A stretch of DNA of 64,000 nt. Source: Pseudobacter ginsenosidimutans (GTDB lineage Bacteria; Bacteroidota; Bacteroidia; Chitinophagales; Chitinophagaceae). The notes under the pieces were generated by a model. That model worked only from the letters and a program-made list of their open reading frames with translations, did no database searches and was not told the DNA's origin. Both the position numbers and the translations under genes were made by a program. Location of the stretch: the NCBI RefSeq assembly GCF_007970185.1, contig NZ_CP042431.1, positions 6,989,342 through 7,053,341 on the forward strand. The letters run 5' to 3'. Positions 36,103 to 45,890 of this stretch are shown here, piece by piece; position 1 is the stretch's first letter; each line of letters opens with the position of its first letter.

Positions 36103-39100
36103 ATGCGCATCAAAAGAACGCAGCAACTAATCAGCTTGGGATTTCGATTCCTGATTATCTGTTGCCTGAGCCTCGCCCCTACCCTTCGCGGACTGGCACA
36201 GACAGCCGATAAAGGCAATCTGGGAACCATCGTCCGGGAACTGGAAAAGAAATGGACCGATTACAAATTCCTCTACGATTTTGAAGCTTTGCAAACAAGA
36301 TCGGTAATATCCAAACCTGATATCAGCAAATTGTCTGTAGAGCAGGCGCTGAACATTCTGCGCAAAGACGGATTCCTTACCTACCGCATCGAATCGAAAT
36401 CGATTTCCATCGCTGTACTCCCTTTCATCCCTTTGAAAAAAGAACCGGGACGTGTAACCGGCAAAGTGATCGACGAAGAAAATGGACAAGCTGTATCAGC
36501 AGTCAGTATTCGTTTCGGCAACAAAGGCACTACCAGTCTTGCTGACGGTACCTTTTCCATTTCCTTACCCAAAGGCAAATACGAAGCTGAGGTTTCTTCC
36601 GTCGGTTATGGGAAAAAGATCATTTCCGGAGTGGAAGTGAAAGAAGGTCAACTTACCAATCTCAGTATAACCCTGAAAAGGAATAAAGGACAACTCGCTG
36701 CCGTAGTAGTGAAATCATCCGCCAGGAAAGAAGGTGTGAATGCGCACTATGCCAGGCAAAAGAATGCAGCTACGGTAACAGACGGTATCAGTTCCGAACA
36801 GATCGCCCGTACGCCTGATAACGATATGGGACAGGTGCTGAAAAGGGTTTCCGGATTGACTACTGTAGACAATAAGAATGTTATCGTTCGCGGCATGTCT
36901 GACAGGTACAACCAGGCAATGCTCGATGGTGTGGTGATCCCCAGTACATCCATGAACAGAAGGAATTTTTCATTTGACATCATACCTGTTGAAATGGTGA
37001 GCAATGTTGTAGTGAACAAAACCGCCACACCGGATATGAGCTCGGAATTTTCGGGTGGGCAGGTATCCATCAATACCCTGGATATCCCTTCACAGAATTT
37101 CACCACCATCACCATCGGCACCGGCGGCAACAGCCAAACCACCGGGAAGGATTTTTACCAGCTGGGAGAACGCAAGAGCAGCGAGTATTTCGGCTTCTTC
37201 GATAAATCCTCCCAAAAACCAGAAGGATTGATACCCTGGTACTGGAACAATGATGCCGTCAGGCTCGATGCACCTCCGGGCGTAAGCAATGATCCTGTAC
37301 TCGATGATTGGTCCCTCAACTTCGAAAGCCCCAACCTGAAATACAACGATCTGGACGCGATTGCGCAATCGGGAAAACTGAGCGCAGATCCACTGAAACT
37401 ACAAAAATATAAAGGCTCACCCAATCAGAATTATCGTATTGCAATGGGCCGCGTGTACAAGCTGAAAAATAATTTGCAATTCGGCTTCTCCACCAGCACC
37501 AACCTGAGGAACGAACAAAACATTATCCACTTCAATAATGTACGTGGACAGAGTTTTGAAAGGGATTATATAGACAGCCCGAAATACGGACAAAACGGCG
37601 CCGGAACTTCTTACCGTTTCAACAGCAGCAGCGGATTGGTAGGCAATCTCGGTCTGCAGGGTGAGAAATTCAAAATTGCCCTGAAGAATATGTATGCCCG
37701 TACTTACAGCAATAATTACAATGAAGCGGTGCGACTGGATTACCGGGATGAAACGCATAAGATGCGCAAAGAAGTGTATCAGCTGCCCGAGGCCATGTCT
37801 CTTCAGCAACACCAGCTTATTGGTGAATACCAGCTTCCCGGAGGGATCAAATTTGAAGGCCAATTTGCTTACAATAAGATCAGTCAGCAGATCCTGGACG
37901 AAAGAAAATTCCAGTACAGGCTCACTGCTCAACTGGGCGACAAATATTATTTCCAAAATCCCAACCTGCTGCAGCACTCAGGATGGTCTAACAACACAGT
38001 GGCGCTGGACTCCAGAATGTGGACGCAGATCGAAGAACAGGATTTCAACTGGGCTGCTAATTTTTCCAGATCATTCGGAAAAGGAAACAAGATGAAGACC
38101 ATCCTGAAAATGGGTTACCAGGGCTGGAGAAAACAACGCGCTCTGGAAGTGTTCCGTATGTTACCCATGACCAGGTCTGCCAAAGGAGGAGAGCTGCTGC
38201 CCCAAATCGAGATGCCTTATGAAGTACTGCTCGATCCCGCCAATGTGGGCGCAGGTACGGGACAAGCGTACTACTATGCAGAGAATATCGGTGGAAATAT
38301 ATTCGACGGCGATATGAACAATCACTCCATGTATCTCATGGCCGACCAAAAGCTCTTTGGCAAACTCAGACTGGTATACGGAGCAAGACTTGAATATTAC
38401 GATATCAGTAACAGACAGACTGAATTATTGCGAAAAAAATTTGGCAACGAAATCCCTGATTACCTCAAATTCCAGGAAGAAGCAAAAGAGCAGGACTGGC
38501 AATTGTTGCCCTCGATCAATGCCACATACAGTTTCACCAATACATTGAACCTGCGGGCCAGCTATTCAAAAACCGCTATCCGTCCGGATTTCAGGGAAAC
38601 TTCCTTTTTCGGCTTTTATGATTATGAACTGGATGCGAATGTATCCGGACAGGATGTTGTGTCTACGATGGTAGACAATATCGATCTCCGGCTGGAATGG
38701 TATCCCAGTCCTGGTGAGATCATTTCCTTAACCGGGTATTACAAGTATCTCGACAAACCAATTGAGCTGGTGAACCACCCTTCTTTCCAGGATGGCAGCT
38801 ATTATGTTTTCGCCAATATGGCTTCCGCCAAAAACTACGGACTGGAAATGGAAGTGCGCAAGAACCTTTCTTTCGTAGCCGACAGATCCTGGTTATCTGA
38901 CCTGTTCGTATATGCGAATGGTACACTGCTGAAATCGACTGTCAACTATGAAGGTCCCTGGGAATTCAGAACCGTTGATGGCAAGATCGAAAGGTTCAAG
39001 GACCGGATACCAGGAATGGACCGCCCGCTGTTGGGGCAATCACCCTGGTTATTGAATCTTGGTCTTGGTTACTGGGGAGAACTTTTCGGCGCAACCGTAA

Positions 39101-39435
39101 GCTACAATCATCGTGGTTACCGTTCCAACCTGATCATGAAAGATCCTTCTGCCATTGAATACGAGCTGGCGCCCAAACTACTGGACTTCCAGTTATATGG
39201 CCGTTTCCTGAAGAAAAAAATGGAAGTGAAAGTAAATGTTGCCAACCTGCTGAATGAGTGGACCCGCTATTACGTGAATGCACAGGGCTATCTGCCTGCC
39301 AATGATGGCAGCGGCGTATTGAAATATGATCGAGTAAAAGGTAACAACGGATACAGTAAATCTGATGGCGACATCATCATGTACCGCAGGCAGGAAGGTC
39401 AGCGATTCAGCATCACCGCCACTTACAAATTCTAG
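36103..39435 (+). CDS. TonB-dependent receptor with STN signalling domain
   Basis: 1110 aa: signal peptide (about residues 1-32), STN domain (about 38-105, contains LSVEQALNILRKDGFLTYRI), a carboxypeptidase-regulatory-like domain (about 120-195), plug (about 215-330, VLKRVSGLTTVDNKNVIVRG) and a 22-strand-type barrel ending FSITATYKF. The plug wording (RGMSDRYNQAMLDGVVIPS) is that of a general TonB receptor, not of SusC, and no susD follows. The substrate is therefore more likely a siderophore, metal complex, peptide or cofactor than a glycan. The STN domain fits the sigma/FecR genes upstream, and a lipoprotein gene follows after 14 nt. Confidence 0.93.
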   Translation: MRIKRTQQLISLGFRFLIICCLSLAPTLRGLAQTADKGNLGTIVRELEKKWTDYKFLYDFEALQTRSVISKPDISKLSVEQALNILRKDGFLTYRIESKSISIAVLPFIPLKKEPGRVTGKVIDEENGQAVSAVSIRFGNKGTTSLADGTFSISLPKGKYEAEVSSVGYGKKIISGVEVKEGQLTNLSITLKRNKGQLAAVVVKSSARKEGVNAHYARQKNAATVTDGISSEQIARTPDNDMGQVLKRVSGLTTVDNKNVIVRGMSDRYNQAMLDGVVIPSTSMNRRNFSFDIIPVEMVSNVVVNKTATPDMSSEFSGGQVSINTLDIPSQNFTTITIGTGGNSQTTGKDFYQLGERKSSEYFGFFDKSSQKPEGLIPWYWNNDAVRLDAPPGVSNDPVLDDWSLNFESPNLKYNDLDAIAQSGKLSADPLKLQKYKGSPNQNYRIAMGRVYKLKNNLQFGFSTSTNLRNEQNIIHFNNVRGQSFERDYIDSPKYGQNGAGTSYRFNSSSGLVGNLGLQGEKFKIALKNMYARTYSNNYNEAVRLDYRDETHKMRKEVYQLPEAMSLQQHQLIGEYQLPGGIKFEGQFAYNKISQQILDERKFQYRLTAQLGDKYYFQNPNLLQHSGWSNNTVALDSRMWTQIEEQDFNWAANFSRSFGKGNKMKTILKMGYQGWRKQRALEVFRMLPMTRSAKGGELLPQIEMPYEVLLDPANVGAGTGQAYYYAENIGGNIFDGDMNNHSMYLMADQKLFGKLRLVYGARLEYYDISNRQTELLRKKFGNEIPDYLKFQEEAKEQDWQLLPSINATYSFTNTLNLRASYSKTAIRPDFRETSFFGFYDYELDANVSGQDVVSTMVDNIDLRLEWYPSPGEIISLTGYYKYLDKPIELVNHPSFQDGSYYVFANMASAKNYGLEMEVRKNLSFVADRSWLSDLFVYANGTLLKSTVNYEGPWEFRTVDGKIERFKDRIPGMDRPLLGQSPWLLNLGLGYWGELFGATVSYNHRGYRSNLIMKDPSAIEYELAPKLLDFQLYGRFLKKKMEVKVNVANLLNEWTRYYVNAQGYLPANDGSGVLKYDRVKGNNGYSKSDGDIIMYRRQEGQRFSITATYKF

Positions 39436-39449
39436 TAAAAAATAAAATC

Positions 39450-40289
39450 ATGTACAAAATAAAACAGCTCAGTTACTGGATTCTGCTGCTTACTGTAATG
39501 TTGGGATCCTGCCAGAAAGCAGAACAGGTGGAAACTTTCAAAGACTTTGTTGAAGTAAGTTTCGATGCTACCAAAGTAGCGTTAGCTAATAATGGACAGG
39601 GAATCTTCATTGCTGCGAAATACAACGGGTATCCGATTGAATGGGACGTGTTCCTTAAGAAGATCAAAGTAGTGGAAGGTGAGGGAAAATTTGAATTCTA
39701 CGATATCCGCACCGGAAAAACAGTACTGGAAAAAACGATCGATGTCAAAGCAGGTTCCGAAGAAACCCATACTTTGTTCCAACCCACACTTGAATCACCC
39801 GTAACCTTCATCGATTCCAAATCACAGGAAAAGGAAGAAGCTGCTCCGGAAGGTCATATAAAACTGAAAATAGCTAATTATGTACAGTATCTTATTCCAT
39901 TCAGCAAAGTGGATGTAAAAATGTATATCACTTATTTTGATGAAGACTGGAATGAAGTGAGAGAAGAAATTGGTATGATATACGATATTGCCAACGACGT
40001 GAATGGTGGCGAATACCAGCTACTGCCCGATGGCGTTCCGGAAGGTTTGACCGACTACTCGTACTTATTTGAATTCTTCGATCATGAAACAGGCCAACCA
40101 CTCCTTAATTATGGTGGTACTACGTATTCAACTTATGCCTTTGCGCCGGCTGGCATCGATCCGCTTCCCGTGAAGAAAGTATTTACAGTTTACCTCGCTC
40201 CCATGAAAGCATGGGGCGAAACGCCCTTCTTCCTCAAAAAAGATGAAGATTTCTGGGAAGTATCATGCAATGTACTTTTCGCAAACTAG
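39450..40289 (+). CDS. Lipoprotein of unknown function in a TonB-receptor operon
   Basis: 279-aa lipoprotein with signal peptide ending LLTVMLGSC. The mature part is acidic and beta-rich, with no motif recognised. It is the last gene of the sigma-FecR-receptor operon and ends just before a strong terminator, so it probably acts as a surface partner of the receptor in place of SusD. The function is not known. Confidence 0.75.
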   Translation: MYKIKQLSYWILLLTVMLGSCQKAEQVETFKDFVEVSFDATKVALANNGQGIFIAAKYNGYPIEWDVFLKKIKVVEGEGKFEFYDIRTGKTVLEKTIDVKAGSEETHTLFQPTLESPVTFIDSKSQEKEEAAPEGHIKLKIANYVQYLIPFSKVDVKMYITYFDEDWNEVREEIGMIYDIANDVNGGEYQLLPDGVPEGLTDYSYLFEFFDHETGQPLLNYGGTTYSTYAFAPAGIDPLPVKKVFTVYLAPMKAWGETPFFLKKDEDFWEVSCNVLFAN

Positions 40290-40316
40290 ATCCACCCTAT
40301 ATTTCAAACTGTACAG

Positions 40317-40348
40317 GGAGCGTCTCATCCATTGAGGCGCTCCTTTTT
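40317..40348 (+). terminator. Intrinsic terminator of the sigma/FecR/TonB operon
   Basis: GGAGCGTCTCA (40317-40327) pairs with TGAGGCGCTCC (40333-40343) with one G-U pair and a 5-nt loop. A T5 run follows, 28 nt after the lipoprotein stop. Confidence 0.88.
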
Positions 40349-40355
40349 ATTTGAA

Positions 40356-40560
40356 TTATTTTCCGGTCAGAACCTGGTAAGCTTCAGGAATTTGAACGCC
40401 TGATACCAGTTTCAAGCAACTGCCTGCTTTTGTAGATTTCCTTGCTCACCGATTCCCTGTACAGTATCCTTCCTCCATTATCCGCCCCCATAGCTAATTT
40501 GAGGCCAACCATTTTTTTAAATGGACGGTTTTTGCTGCTGTTCCCCAAATTGATCTTCAT
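40356..40560 (-). pseudogene. Possible remnant of a small gene upstream of the alcohol dehydrogenase
   Basis: On the minus strand an ATG at 40560 (sharing bases with the ATG of the plus-strand dehydrogenase) opens MKINLGNSSKNRPFKKMVG and continues LKLAMGADNGGRILYRES to 40384. Switching frame near 40430 gives a protein-like end, CLKLVSGVQIPEAYQVLTGK, with a stop at 40356. The two halves look like one short frameshifted gene of about 67 codons. No family is recognised and it may be chance. Confidence 0.3.
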
Positions 40561-41716
40561 GAAAGCTGCAGTATTCCACAAACCTGGCGATATCAGCGTT
40601 GATACCGTTCAGGACCCAATCATTGAACATCCTACTGACATCATACTCAAAGTTACTTCCACCGCAATTTGCGGCTCTGACCTGCATATCTATGACGGCT
40701 TCTTTCCACAAACGAAAGACCTGGTAATGGGTCACGAATTCATGGGGATCGTACAGGAAACCGGAAAGGGTGTTAAGAACTTCAAACGCGGCGACCGCAT
40801 TGTTGTGCCCTTTCCCATCGCCTGCGGCCATTGCTTCTTTTGTTCCCATCACCTGCCAACTGCCTGCGAAAACTCCAATCCCGACCATTACGGGCCGCAG
40901 GGCGATATGATGAAAGGAAAAGGCGGAGGCCTTTTCGGTTATACGGCCCTGTATGGTGGCTACTCTGGCGGACAGGCAGAATATGTACGTGTTCCTTATG
41001 CAGATTTTAGTCCACGTAAAGTACCCGACCACCTCTCCGATGAACAGGTGCTTTTCCTTACAGACATATTTCCTACCGGTTGGGCAGCAATCGACTGGGC
41101 GCGGCTCAAAGGCGGCGAAACCGTTGCCATCTTCGGCTCCGGCCCGGTTGGGCTGATGGCACAGAAAGCAGCCTGGCTTCAGGGTGCAGGAAAAGTGATT
41201 GCCATTGATCCGCTGGAATACAGACTGGAAAGGGCCAGAACTTTGAATAAGGTGGAGACGATCAATCCAAATGAAGTGGATCCCATCGATGCCATCCGCA
41301 GCATGACTGAAGGCCGTGGTGCAGATGTTTGCGTAGACGCCGTAGGCACCGAAGCAGATCGTTCCTTTTTCGAAAAAGCAAAAGCTGTACTGAATTTCGA
41401 AAAAGGCACCGTTAAAGTAATGGAACAATGTTTTGAAGCCGTCCGCCGAGGAGGCATTGTAACAGTAGTTGGCGTTTATGGTAGTCCGTATGACAATTTC
41501 CCCGTTCACCGAATCTTCGATAAAGGCATTACCATCCAACTTGGACAAGCGCCTGTACAGAATTACATCGATCAGCTCCTTCAATTGGTGACCGAAGAAA
41601 AAGTAGTACTGGAAGATATTGTCAGTCATCAGCTCCCTCTTACTGAAGCATCCTACGCTTATGATATTTTCAAGAAAAAAGAAGACAACTGCGTAAAAGT
41701 GATTCTCAAACCATAA
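40559..41716 (+). CDS. Zinc-dependent alcohol/formaldehyde dehydrogenase (MDR family)
   Basis: 385 aa from the ATG at 40559 (MKAAVFHKPGD); the open frame reaches back to 40442 but that part is not family-like. Catalytic zinc ligands are in AICGSDLHIYDG and GHEFMG. The structural zinc lobe has Cys residues in CGHCFFCSHH and ACEN, and the NAD fold is AIFGSGPVGLMAQ. The long lobe and the PTGWAAIDWA region resemble glutathione-independent formaldehyde dehydrogenases and related enzymes in this medium-chain family. It is followed after 12 nt by a large catalase, suggesting a stress or detoxification operon. The substrate is not settled. Confidence 0.85.
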   Translation: MKAAVFHKPGDISVDTVQDPIIEHPTDIILKVTSTAICGSDLHIYDGFFPQTKDLVMGHEFMGIVQETGKGVKNFKRGDRIVVPFPIACGHCFFCSHHLPTACENSNPDHYGPQGDMMKGKGGGLFGYTALYGGYSGGQAEYVRVPYADFSPRKVPDHLSDEQVLFLTDIFPTGWAAIDWARLKGGETVAIFGSGPVGLMAQKAAWLQGAGKVIAIDPLEYRLERARTLNKVETINPNEVDPIDAIRSMTEGRGADVCVDAVGTEADRSFFEKAKAVLNFEKGTVKVMEQCFEAVRRGGIVTVVGVYGSPYDNFPVHRIFDKGITIQLGQAPVQNYIDQLLQLVTEEKVVLEDIVSHQLPLTEASYAYDIFKKKEDNCVKVILKP

Positions 41717-41728
41717 TATTTTTCTGCC

Positions 41729-43921
41729 ATGGCAAAAAAGAAAGTCAACCCTTCATCAAAGGAGAACAGCAATCCAAAAACAGTAAATCTTCAGCCGCAC
41801 ACAGAAGACAGTACCGGTCAAATGATGACCACCAACCAGGGGGTGAAGATCAACGATGATCAGAACTCGCTCAAAGCTGGTGACCGCGGTCCTACACTCA
41901 TGGAAGATTTCATCTTCCGTGAAAAGATGACACACTTCGACCATGAGCGCATTCCTGAACGCATCGTGCATGCACGTGGATCGGGCGCACATGGCATTTT
42001 TGAATTGTATGAATCCATGAGGCGATACACGAAAGCAGACTTCCTGCAAACGACCGGACAGCAAACTCCCGTGTTTGTACGTTTTTCCACTGTTGCCGGC
42101 TCTCGAGGCTCCACCGACCTGGCCCGGGATGTGCGTGGCTTTGCTGTGAAATTCTATACACAACAGGGTAACTTCGATCTTGTAGGAAACAATATGCCCG
42201 TATTCTTTATCCAGGACGCACATAAATTTCCCGATGTAGTACATGCCGTAAAACCTGAACCTCACAACGAAATGCCGCAGGCAGCTTCAGCGCATGATAC
42301 TTTCTGGGATTTCATTGCTCTTATGCCGGAGTCCACACATATGATCATGTGGCTGATGAGCGACCGCGCTATTCCACGCAGTTACCGGATGATGGAAGGA
42401 TTTGGTGTACATACTTTCCGGTTCGTGAACGATCAGAATGAATCCCATTTTGTGAAGTTCCACTGGAAACCTTTACTGGGTGTACATTCCGTGGCCTGGG
42501 ACGAAGCGCAGAAGATTTCCGGCAAAGATCCGGATTTCCATCGCCGCGATCTCTGGGAGTCTATCGAAAAAGGAATATATCCCGAATATGAACTGGGGGT
42601 GCAGATCATTCCGGAGAAAGATGAACACAATTTCGATTTCGATCTGCTCGATCCCACGAAGTTGATACCTGAAGAATTAGTACCCGTTCAACGCATCGGT
42701 AAGCTTACATTGAACAGGAACCCCGATAACTTTTTTGCAGAAACAGAACAGGTGGCATTCCATATCGGGCATGTAGTGCCTGGCATCGATTTCACCAATG
42801 ATCCGCTTTTGCAGGGCAGGCTTTTCTCGTATACAGATACGCAACTGATCCGGCTGGGAGGTCCCAATTTCCATGAGATCCCCATCAACAGGCCCATCGT
42901 CCCCATTCACAATAACCAGCGTGATGGCTTCATGCGGCAGCAGATCAATAAAGGACGTGTTAGCTATAATCCCAACTCACTGGGAGGCGGTTGCCCATTC
43001 CAGGCGAAAATGACGGAAGGAGGATTCACTTCTTTTTCAGAAAAAATAGACGCTCACAAAGTACGTCAGCGCAGTTCAAGCTTCTTTGATCATTTCAGCC
43101 AGGCGAAGCTATTCTACAATAGCCAGTCCAATCCTGAGAAGGCCCATATGATTGATGCTTTTTCATTTGAATTGGGCAAAGTGGAAACGGTTGCCATTCG
43201 ACAAAGGATGCTGCGCATTCTTGCAAAAGTGGACAAAGGCCTGGCCGCCAAAGTGGCCTGGAACCTGGGTTTACATGTTCCTTCCGATAAAGATATTGCG
43301 GAGCCGCTCAACCAGAGTATTCCTGCTGATGGTAAGCCGGAGGATTTTCAACCCGTTATCAAAGAACCTTCACTGAAAGCATCAGCCGCACTGAGCATGG
43401 CCAATACCTTAAAGGATTCCATCAAAGGCAGGAAGATCGCTATCCTGGTGGCAGATGGCGTAGATAATGCATCCGTGGAAAGTATGCTATCCGCGTTGAG
43501 TAATGAAGGAGCCGTTGGAGAATTGATAGCACCAAGGTTTGGTTTGGTGGAGAGTTCCGGTGATGCCCAACTGGTGGCCGATAAAAGCCTGCTGACTACC
43601 GCTTCTGTTTTTTACGACGCAGTATTTGTGCCGGGAGGCGCCAACAGTGTTGCTTTCCTGGAAGCAGACGCAGATGCAGTGCATTTCCTGGATGAGGCAT
43701 ACCGTCATTGTAAAGTGATTGCCGCAGACCCGGATGCAATGCAGGTGTTAAGAGCAACACGATTTGGTAGAAAATTCCCGGAAGTTGTAACGGCTGATAC
43801 GCCTGTTGAAGCAGGTATCATCGTGAATAGCAACCGGCCACAACTTGAACAAGAATTCATAACTGCCGTGTCCCAACACCGTGTATGGGAACGTGAAGAC
43901 GAAAGAAAAGTGCCAGCCTAG
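41729..43921 (+). CDS. katE: HPII-type large-subunit monofunctional catalase
   Basis: 730-aa clade II catalase that converts H2O2 to water and oxygen. The catalytic His is residue 81 (VHARGSGAHG) and the catalytic Asn is residue 154 (LVGNNMPVFF). The heme-ligand Tyr is in RLFSYTDTQLIRLG. After the core, about residues 560-730 form the class-I amidotransferase/DJ-1-like domain seen only in large-subunit catalases (KIAILVADGVDNASVES, VFVPGGANSV). The N-terminal lysine-rich arm is typical too. It is co-transcribed with the zinc dehydrogenase upstream and closed by a strong terminator. Confidence 0.95.
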   Translation: MAKKKVNPSSKENSNPKTVNLQPHTEDSTGQMMTTNQGVKINDDQNSLKAGDRGPTLMEDFIFREKMTHFDHERIPERIVHARGSGAHGIFELYESMRRYTKADFLQTTGQQTPVFVRFSTVAGSRGSTDLARDVRGFAVKFYTQQGNFDLVGNNMPVFFIQDAHKFPDVVHAVKPEPHNEMPQAASAHDTFWDFIALMPESTHMIMWLMSDRAIPRSYRMMEGFGVHTFRFVNDQNESHFVKFHWKPLLGVHSVAWDEAQKISGKDPDFHRRDLWESIEKGIYPEYELGVQIIPEKDEHNFDFDLLDPTKLIPEELVPVQRIGKLTLNRNPDNFFAETEQVAFHIGHVVPGIDFTNDPLLQGRLFSYTDTQLIRLGGPNFHEIPINRPIVPIHNNQRDGFMRQQINKGRVSYNPNSLGGGCPFQAKMTEGGFTSFSEKIDAHKVRQRSSSFFDHFSQAKLFYNSQSNPEKAHMIDAFSFELGKVETVAIRQRMLRILAKVDKGLAAKVAWNLGLHVPSDKDIAEPLNQSIPADGKPEDFQPVIKEPSLKASAALSMANTLKDSIKGRKIAILVADGVDNASVESMLSALSNEGAVGELIAPRFGLVESSGDAQLVADKSLLTTASVFYDAVFVPGGANSVAFLEADADAVHFLDEAYRHCKVIAADPDAMQVLRATRFGRKFPEVVTADTPVEAGIIVNSNRPQLEQEFITAVSQHRVWEREDERKVPA

Positions 43922-43925
43922 AAAT

Positions 43926-43960
43926 AAAAAAGTCCCTGCGAAATACAGGGACTTTTTTAT
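43926..43960. terminator. Bidirectional intrinsic terminator between katE and the TerC gene
   Basis: AAAAAAGTCCCTG (43926-43938) pairs with CAGGGACTTTTTT (43946-43958) around a 7-nt loop. The A/T runs on both sides let it work for the convergent katE and TerC genes. Confidence 0.92.
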
Positions 43961-43981
43961 TATGGAACTTATCAGGCAGGC

Positions 43982-44773
43982 CTAATTGATCATTGGTCTG
44001 TCTGAATCGTTCAGTTTCACTTTGGGTTCTCTGCCACGCAGTTTGATGTTCAGCATTTCCACCGCCAGTGAGAAGAAGAGGCAGGAGTAGATGATGCTCT
44101 TGCTCACTTCCTGATGGAATCCGCTTGCCACCAGTACAACGCCGATCACAACCAGGAAGCTGAGTGCCAGCATCTGGAGGGTGGGTTGTTTGTTGATGAT
44201 GCGGGTAACAGGTCCTGCAAACAGCATCATAACGCCAATGGACACCATCACGGCAATGATCATGATGATCACATTCTCTACCAGTCCAACCGCAGTGAGA
44301 ATGGAGTCGAAAGAGAACACTGCATCCACCAGGATGATCTGGCCGAGTACGGACGCAACAGAAGTTCCGATTTTTGCGGATCCGGTTTTCTGTTCTTCTT
44401 TCTTCACCAGTTTGTGGTGAATTTCCAGGGTGCTTTTGACGATGAGGAAGATACCGCCTGCAATGAGGATGAGATCCTTCCAGCTAAGGCCGATGGGGCC
44501 ATCCGTGAGGTTCTTTACATGCGGCAGGGTGAATACCGGGTCTTTGAGCCCGATGATCCAGTTGATGCAGAGCAGCAAAAGTACACGGAACACCATGGCG
44601 AGCAGAAGGCCAGTGTTGCGGGCTTTTCGCTGTTGCGCTGCCGGTAGTTTACCTGCAACGATGGAAATGAAAATGATATTATCGATCCCCAGGACTATTT
44701 CCAGGAAACAGAGTGTGAGTAAGCTGATCCATACCGCCGGATCTCCAAAATCCGGCATAATAAATTCGGTCAT
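43982..44773 (-). CDS. TerC-family integral membrane protein
   Basis: 263-aa polytopic protein with about seven spans. TerC hallmarks are ETVLGIDNIIFIS-like wording near residue 25 (FLEIVLGIDNIIFISI) and the second acidic repeat VDAVFSFDSILTAVG near residue 155. Family members have been linked to metal-ion export, notably manganese, and tellurite resistance. It follows the DedA gene by 4 nt on the same strand, so the two are co-transcribed. The ion handled here is not known. Confidence 0.92.
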   Translation of the reverse strand: MTEFIMPDFGDPAVWISLLTLCFLEIVLGIDNIIFISIVAGKLPAAQQRKARNTGLLLAMVFRVLLLLCINWIIGLKDPVFTLPHVKNLTDGPIGLSWKDLILIAGGIFLIVKSTLEIHHKLVKKEEQKTGSAKIGTSVASVLGQIILVDAVFSFDSILTAVGLVENVIIMIIAVMVSIGVMMLFAGPVTRIINKQPTLQMLALSFLVVIGVVLVASGFHQEVSKSIIYSCLFFSLAVEMLNIKLRGREPKVKLNDSDRPMIN

Positions 44774-44777
44774 TTTT

Positions 44778-45446
44778 TTAAGAGTTTAATTGATCGGCCG
44801 GGAGGGGTTCTTTTTTCTTTCGGCTGGCGATCATTTTGATCAGCACCGGGGCGGTGGTTACAACCACGATACCGATGATGATTTTGTCGAGGTTATTTTT
44901 TACCCAGTCATAGTTACCGAGCAGGAAACCTGCAGTTACAATACTTCCGGCCCATGCAACGGCGCCGAGGATATTGTACAGCGTGAACTTCTTGCGGTCC
45001 ATGTTCACCATTCCGGCCACTATGGGGGCAAAGGTACGGACCACGGGCAGGAAGCGTGCAATCATTATCGCCCCCCCGCCTTTCTTTTCGTAAAAGTCCT
45101 TTGCCTGTATAAGATACTTCTTTTTGAACAGCCAACTGTCTTTTCGTTTCATCAATACTTCACCCGACTTTTTGCCGAACCAGTAGCCAACATAGTTTCC
45201 GATGATGGCTGATGCCGAGATCAGGGTTACCCAATAAAGCAGGCTCAGTGCGGGAGCCACATCGGGACTTACTGATTGGGCAATGATCATTCCGGCGATG
45301 AACAGCAGGGAATCTCCGGGGAGAAAGAACCCGGCAAATAGTCCGGTTTCAGCAAAAACAATAAACACTACAATATAAAGGCCACCATGGGCCATGATCC
45401 ACTTAGCGTCTGTGAGATTGTGAAACAAATCCAGCAATGCCTGCAT
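44778..45446 (-). CDS. DedA-family membrane protein
   Basis: 222-aa protein of the DedA/SNARE-associated (VTT) family. Early FVFAETGLFAGFFLPGDSLL and central FGKKSGEVLMKRK and RFLPVVRTFAPIVAGMVNM are the family's conserved blocks; the Arg and Pro in the latter are functionally important in homologues. DedA proteins are thought to act as lipid scramblases or carriers for undecaprenyl phosphate and related lipids. The gene is co-directional with, and 4 nt before, the TerC gene. Confidence 0.93.
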   Translation of the reverse strand: MQALLDLFHNLTDAKWIMAHGGLYIVVFIVFAETGLFAGFFLPGDSLLFIAGMIIAQSVSPDVAPALSLLYWVTLISASAIIGNYVGYWFGKKSGEVLMKRKDSWLFKKKYLIQAKDFYEKKGGGAIMIARFLPVVRTFAPIVAGMVNMDRKKFTLYNILGAVAWAGSIVTAGFLLGNYDWVKNNLDKIIIGIVVVTTAPVLIKMIASRKKKEPLPADQLNS

Positions 45447-45484
45447 TTTCTATCTTTTTAATTATCCAATGGGTTTAAGAATGC

Positions 45485-45793
45485 CTAATCAAAATCGAAG
45501 AGATCTCCGAGGAAACCTTTCTTTTTGTAGGGTTTTTGATAAGGATTGTGTTTATGATGGTCTTTGTAATGATCGTTATCGTATTTCTTATAAGGCTGTT
45601 GATACTGCTGGTGTTGTTGCTGCTGCTGTTCCTGCCCCTGTTCGGAGGACCTGTACTTCTGTTCAGCGTATTCCAGCATTTTGTCGAGCTCCCCTTTATC
45701 GAGCCAGATGCCACGGCAGGAAGGGCAATAATCGATCTCGATATTGTTCCTTTCGGTCATGAGCAGGGTCTCATTGCAATTCGGACATTTCAT
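45485..45793 (-). CDS. Small zinc-ribbon protein (TFIIB-type zinc finger)
   Basis: 102 aa. Two Cys-x2-Cys knuckles (MKCPNC and YCPSC) spaced about 20 residues apart, with the RGIWLDKGELDKM phrase, are the zf-TFIIB-like domain. The rest is a low-complexity Gln/His/Lys/Tyr-rich tail that could bind metal or nucleic acid, ending in FLGDLFDFD. No specific role is established for these proteins. It lies 38 nt upstream of the DedA gene and may lead that operon. Confidence 0.85.
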   Translation of the reverse strand: MKCPNCNETLLMTERNNIEIDYCPSCRGIWLDKGELDKMLEYAEQKYRSSEQGQEQQQQQHQQYQQPYKKYDNDHYKDHHKHNPYQKPYKKKGFLGDLFDFD

Positions 45794-45890
45794 ACTGTTA
45801 ATTTTTCGATTGGGATGAAAATGGAAAACGAGAATTTCGGGCCTCCAACAGGAGGTCGGTAAACGGAAAACATCCGTATGAAATGAGGGA

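Noticed and set aside
40517-41629. Long minus-strand open frame (370 codons) opposite the zinc dehydrogenase
   Set aside because: It is antisense to a gene with complete family motifs, has no protein-like composition and no plausible start context.
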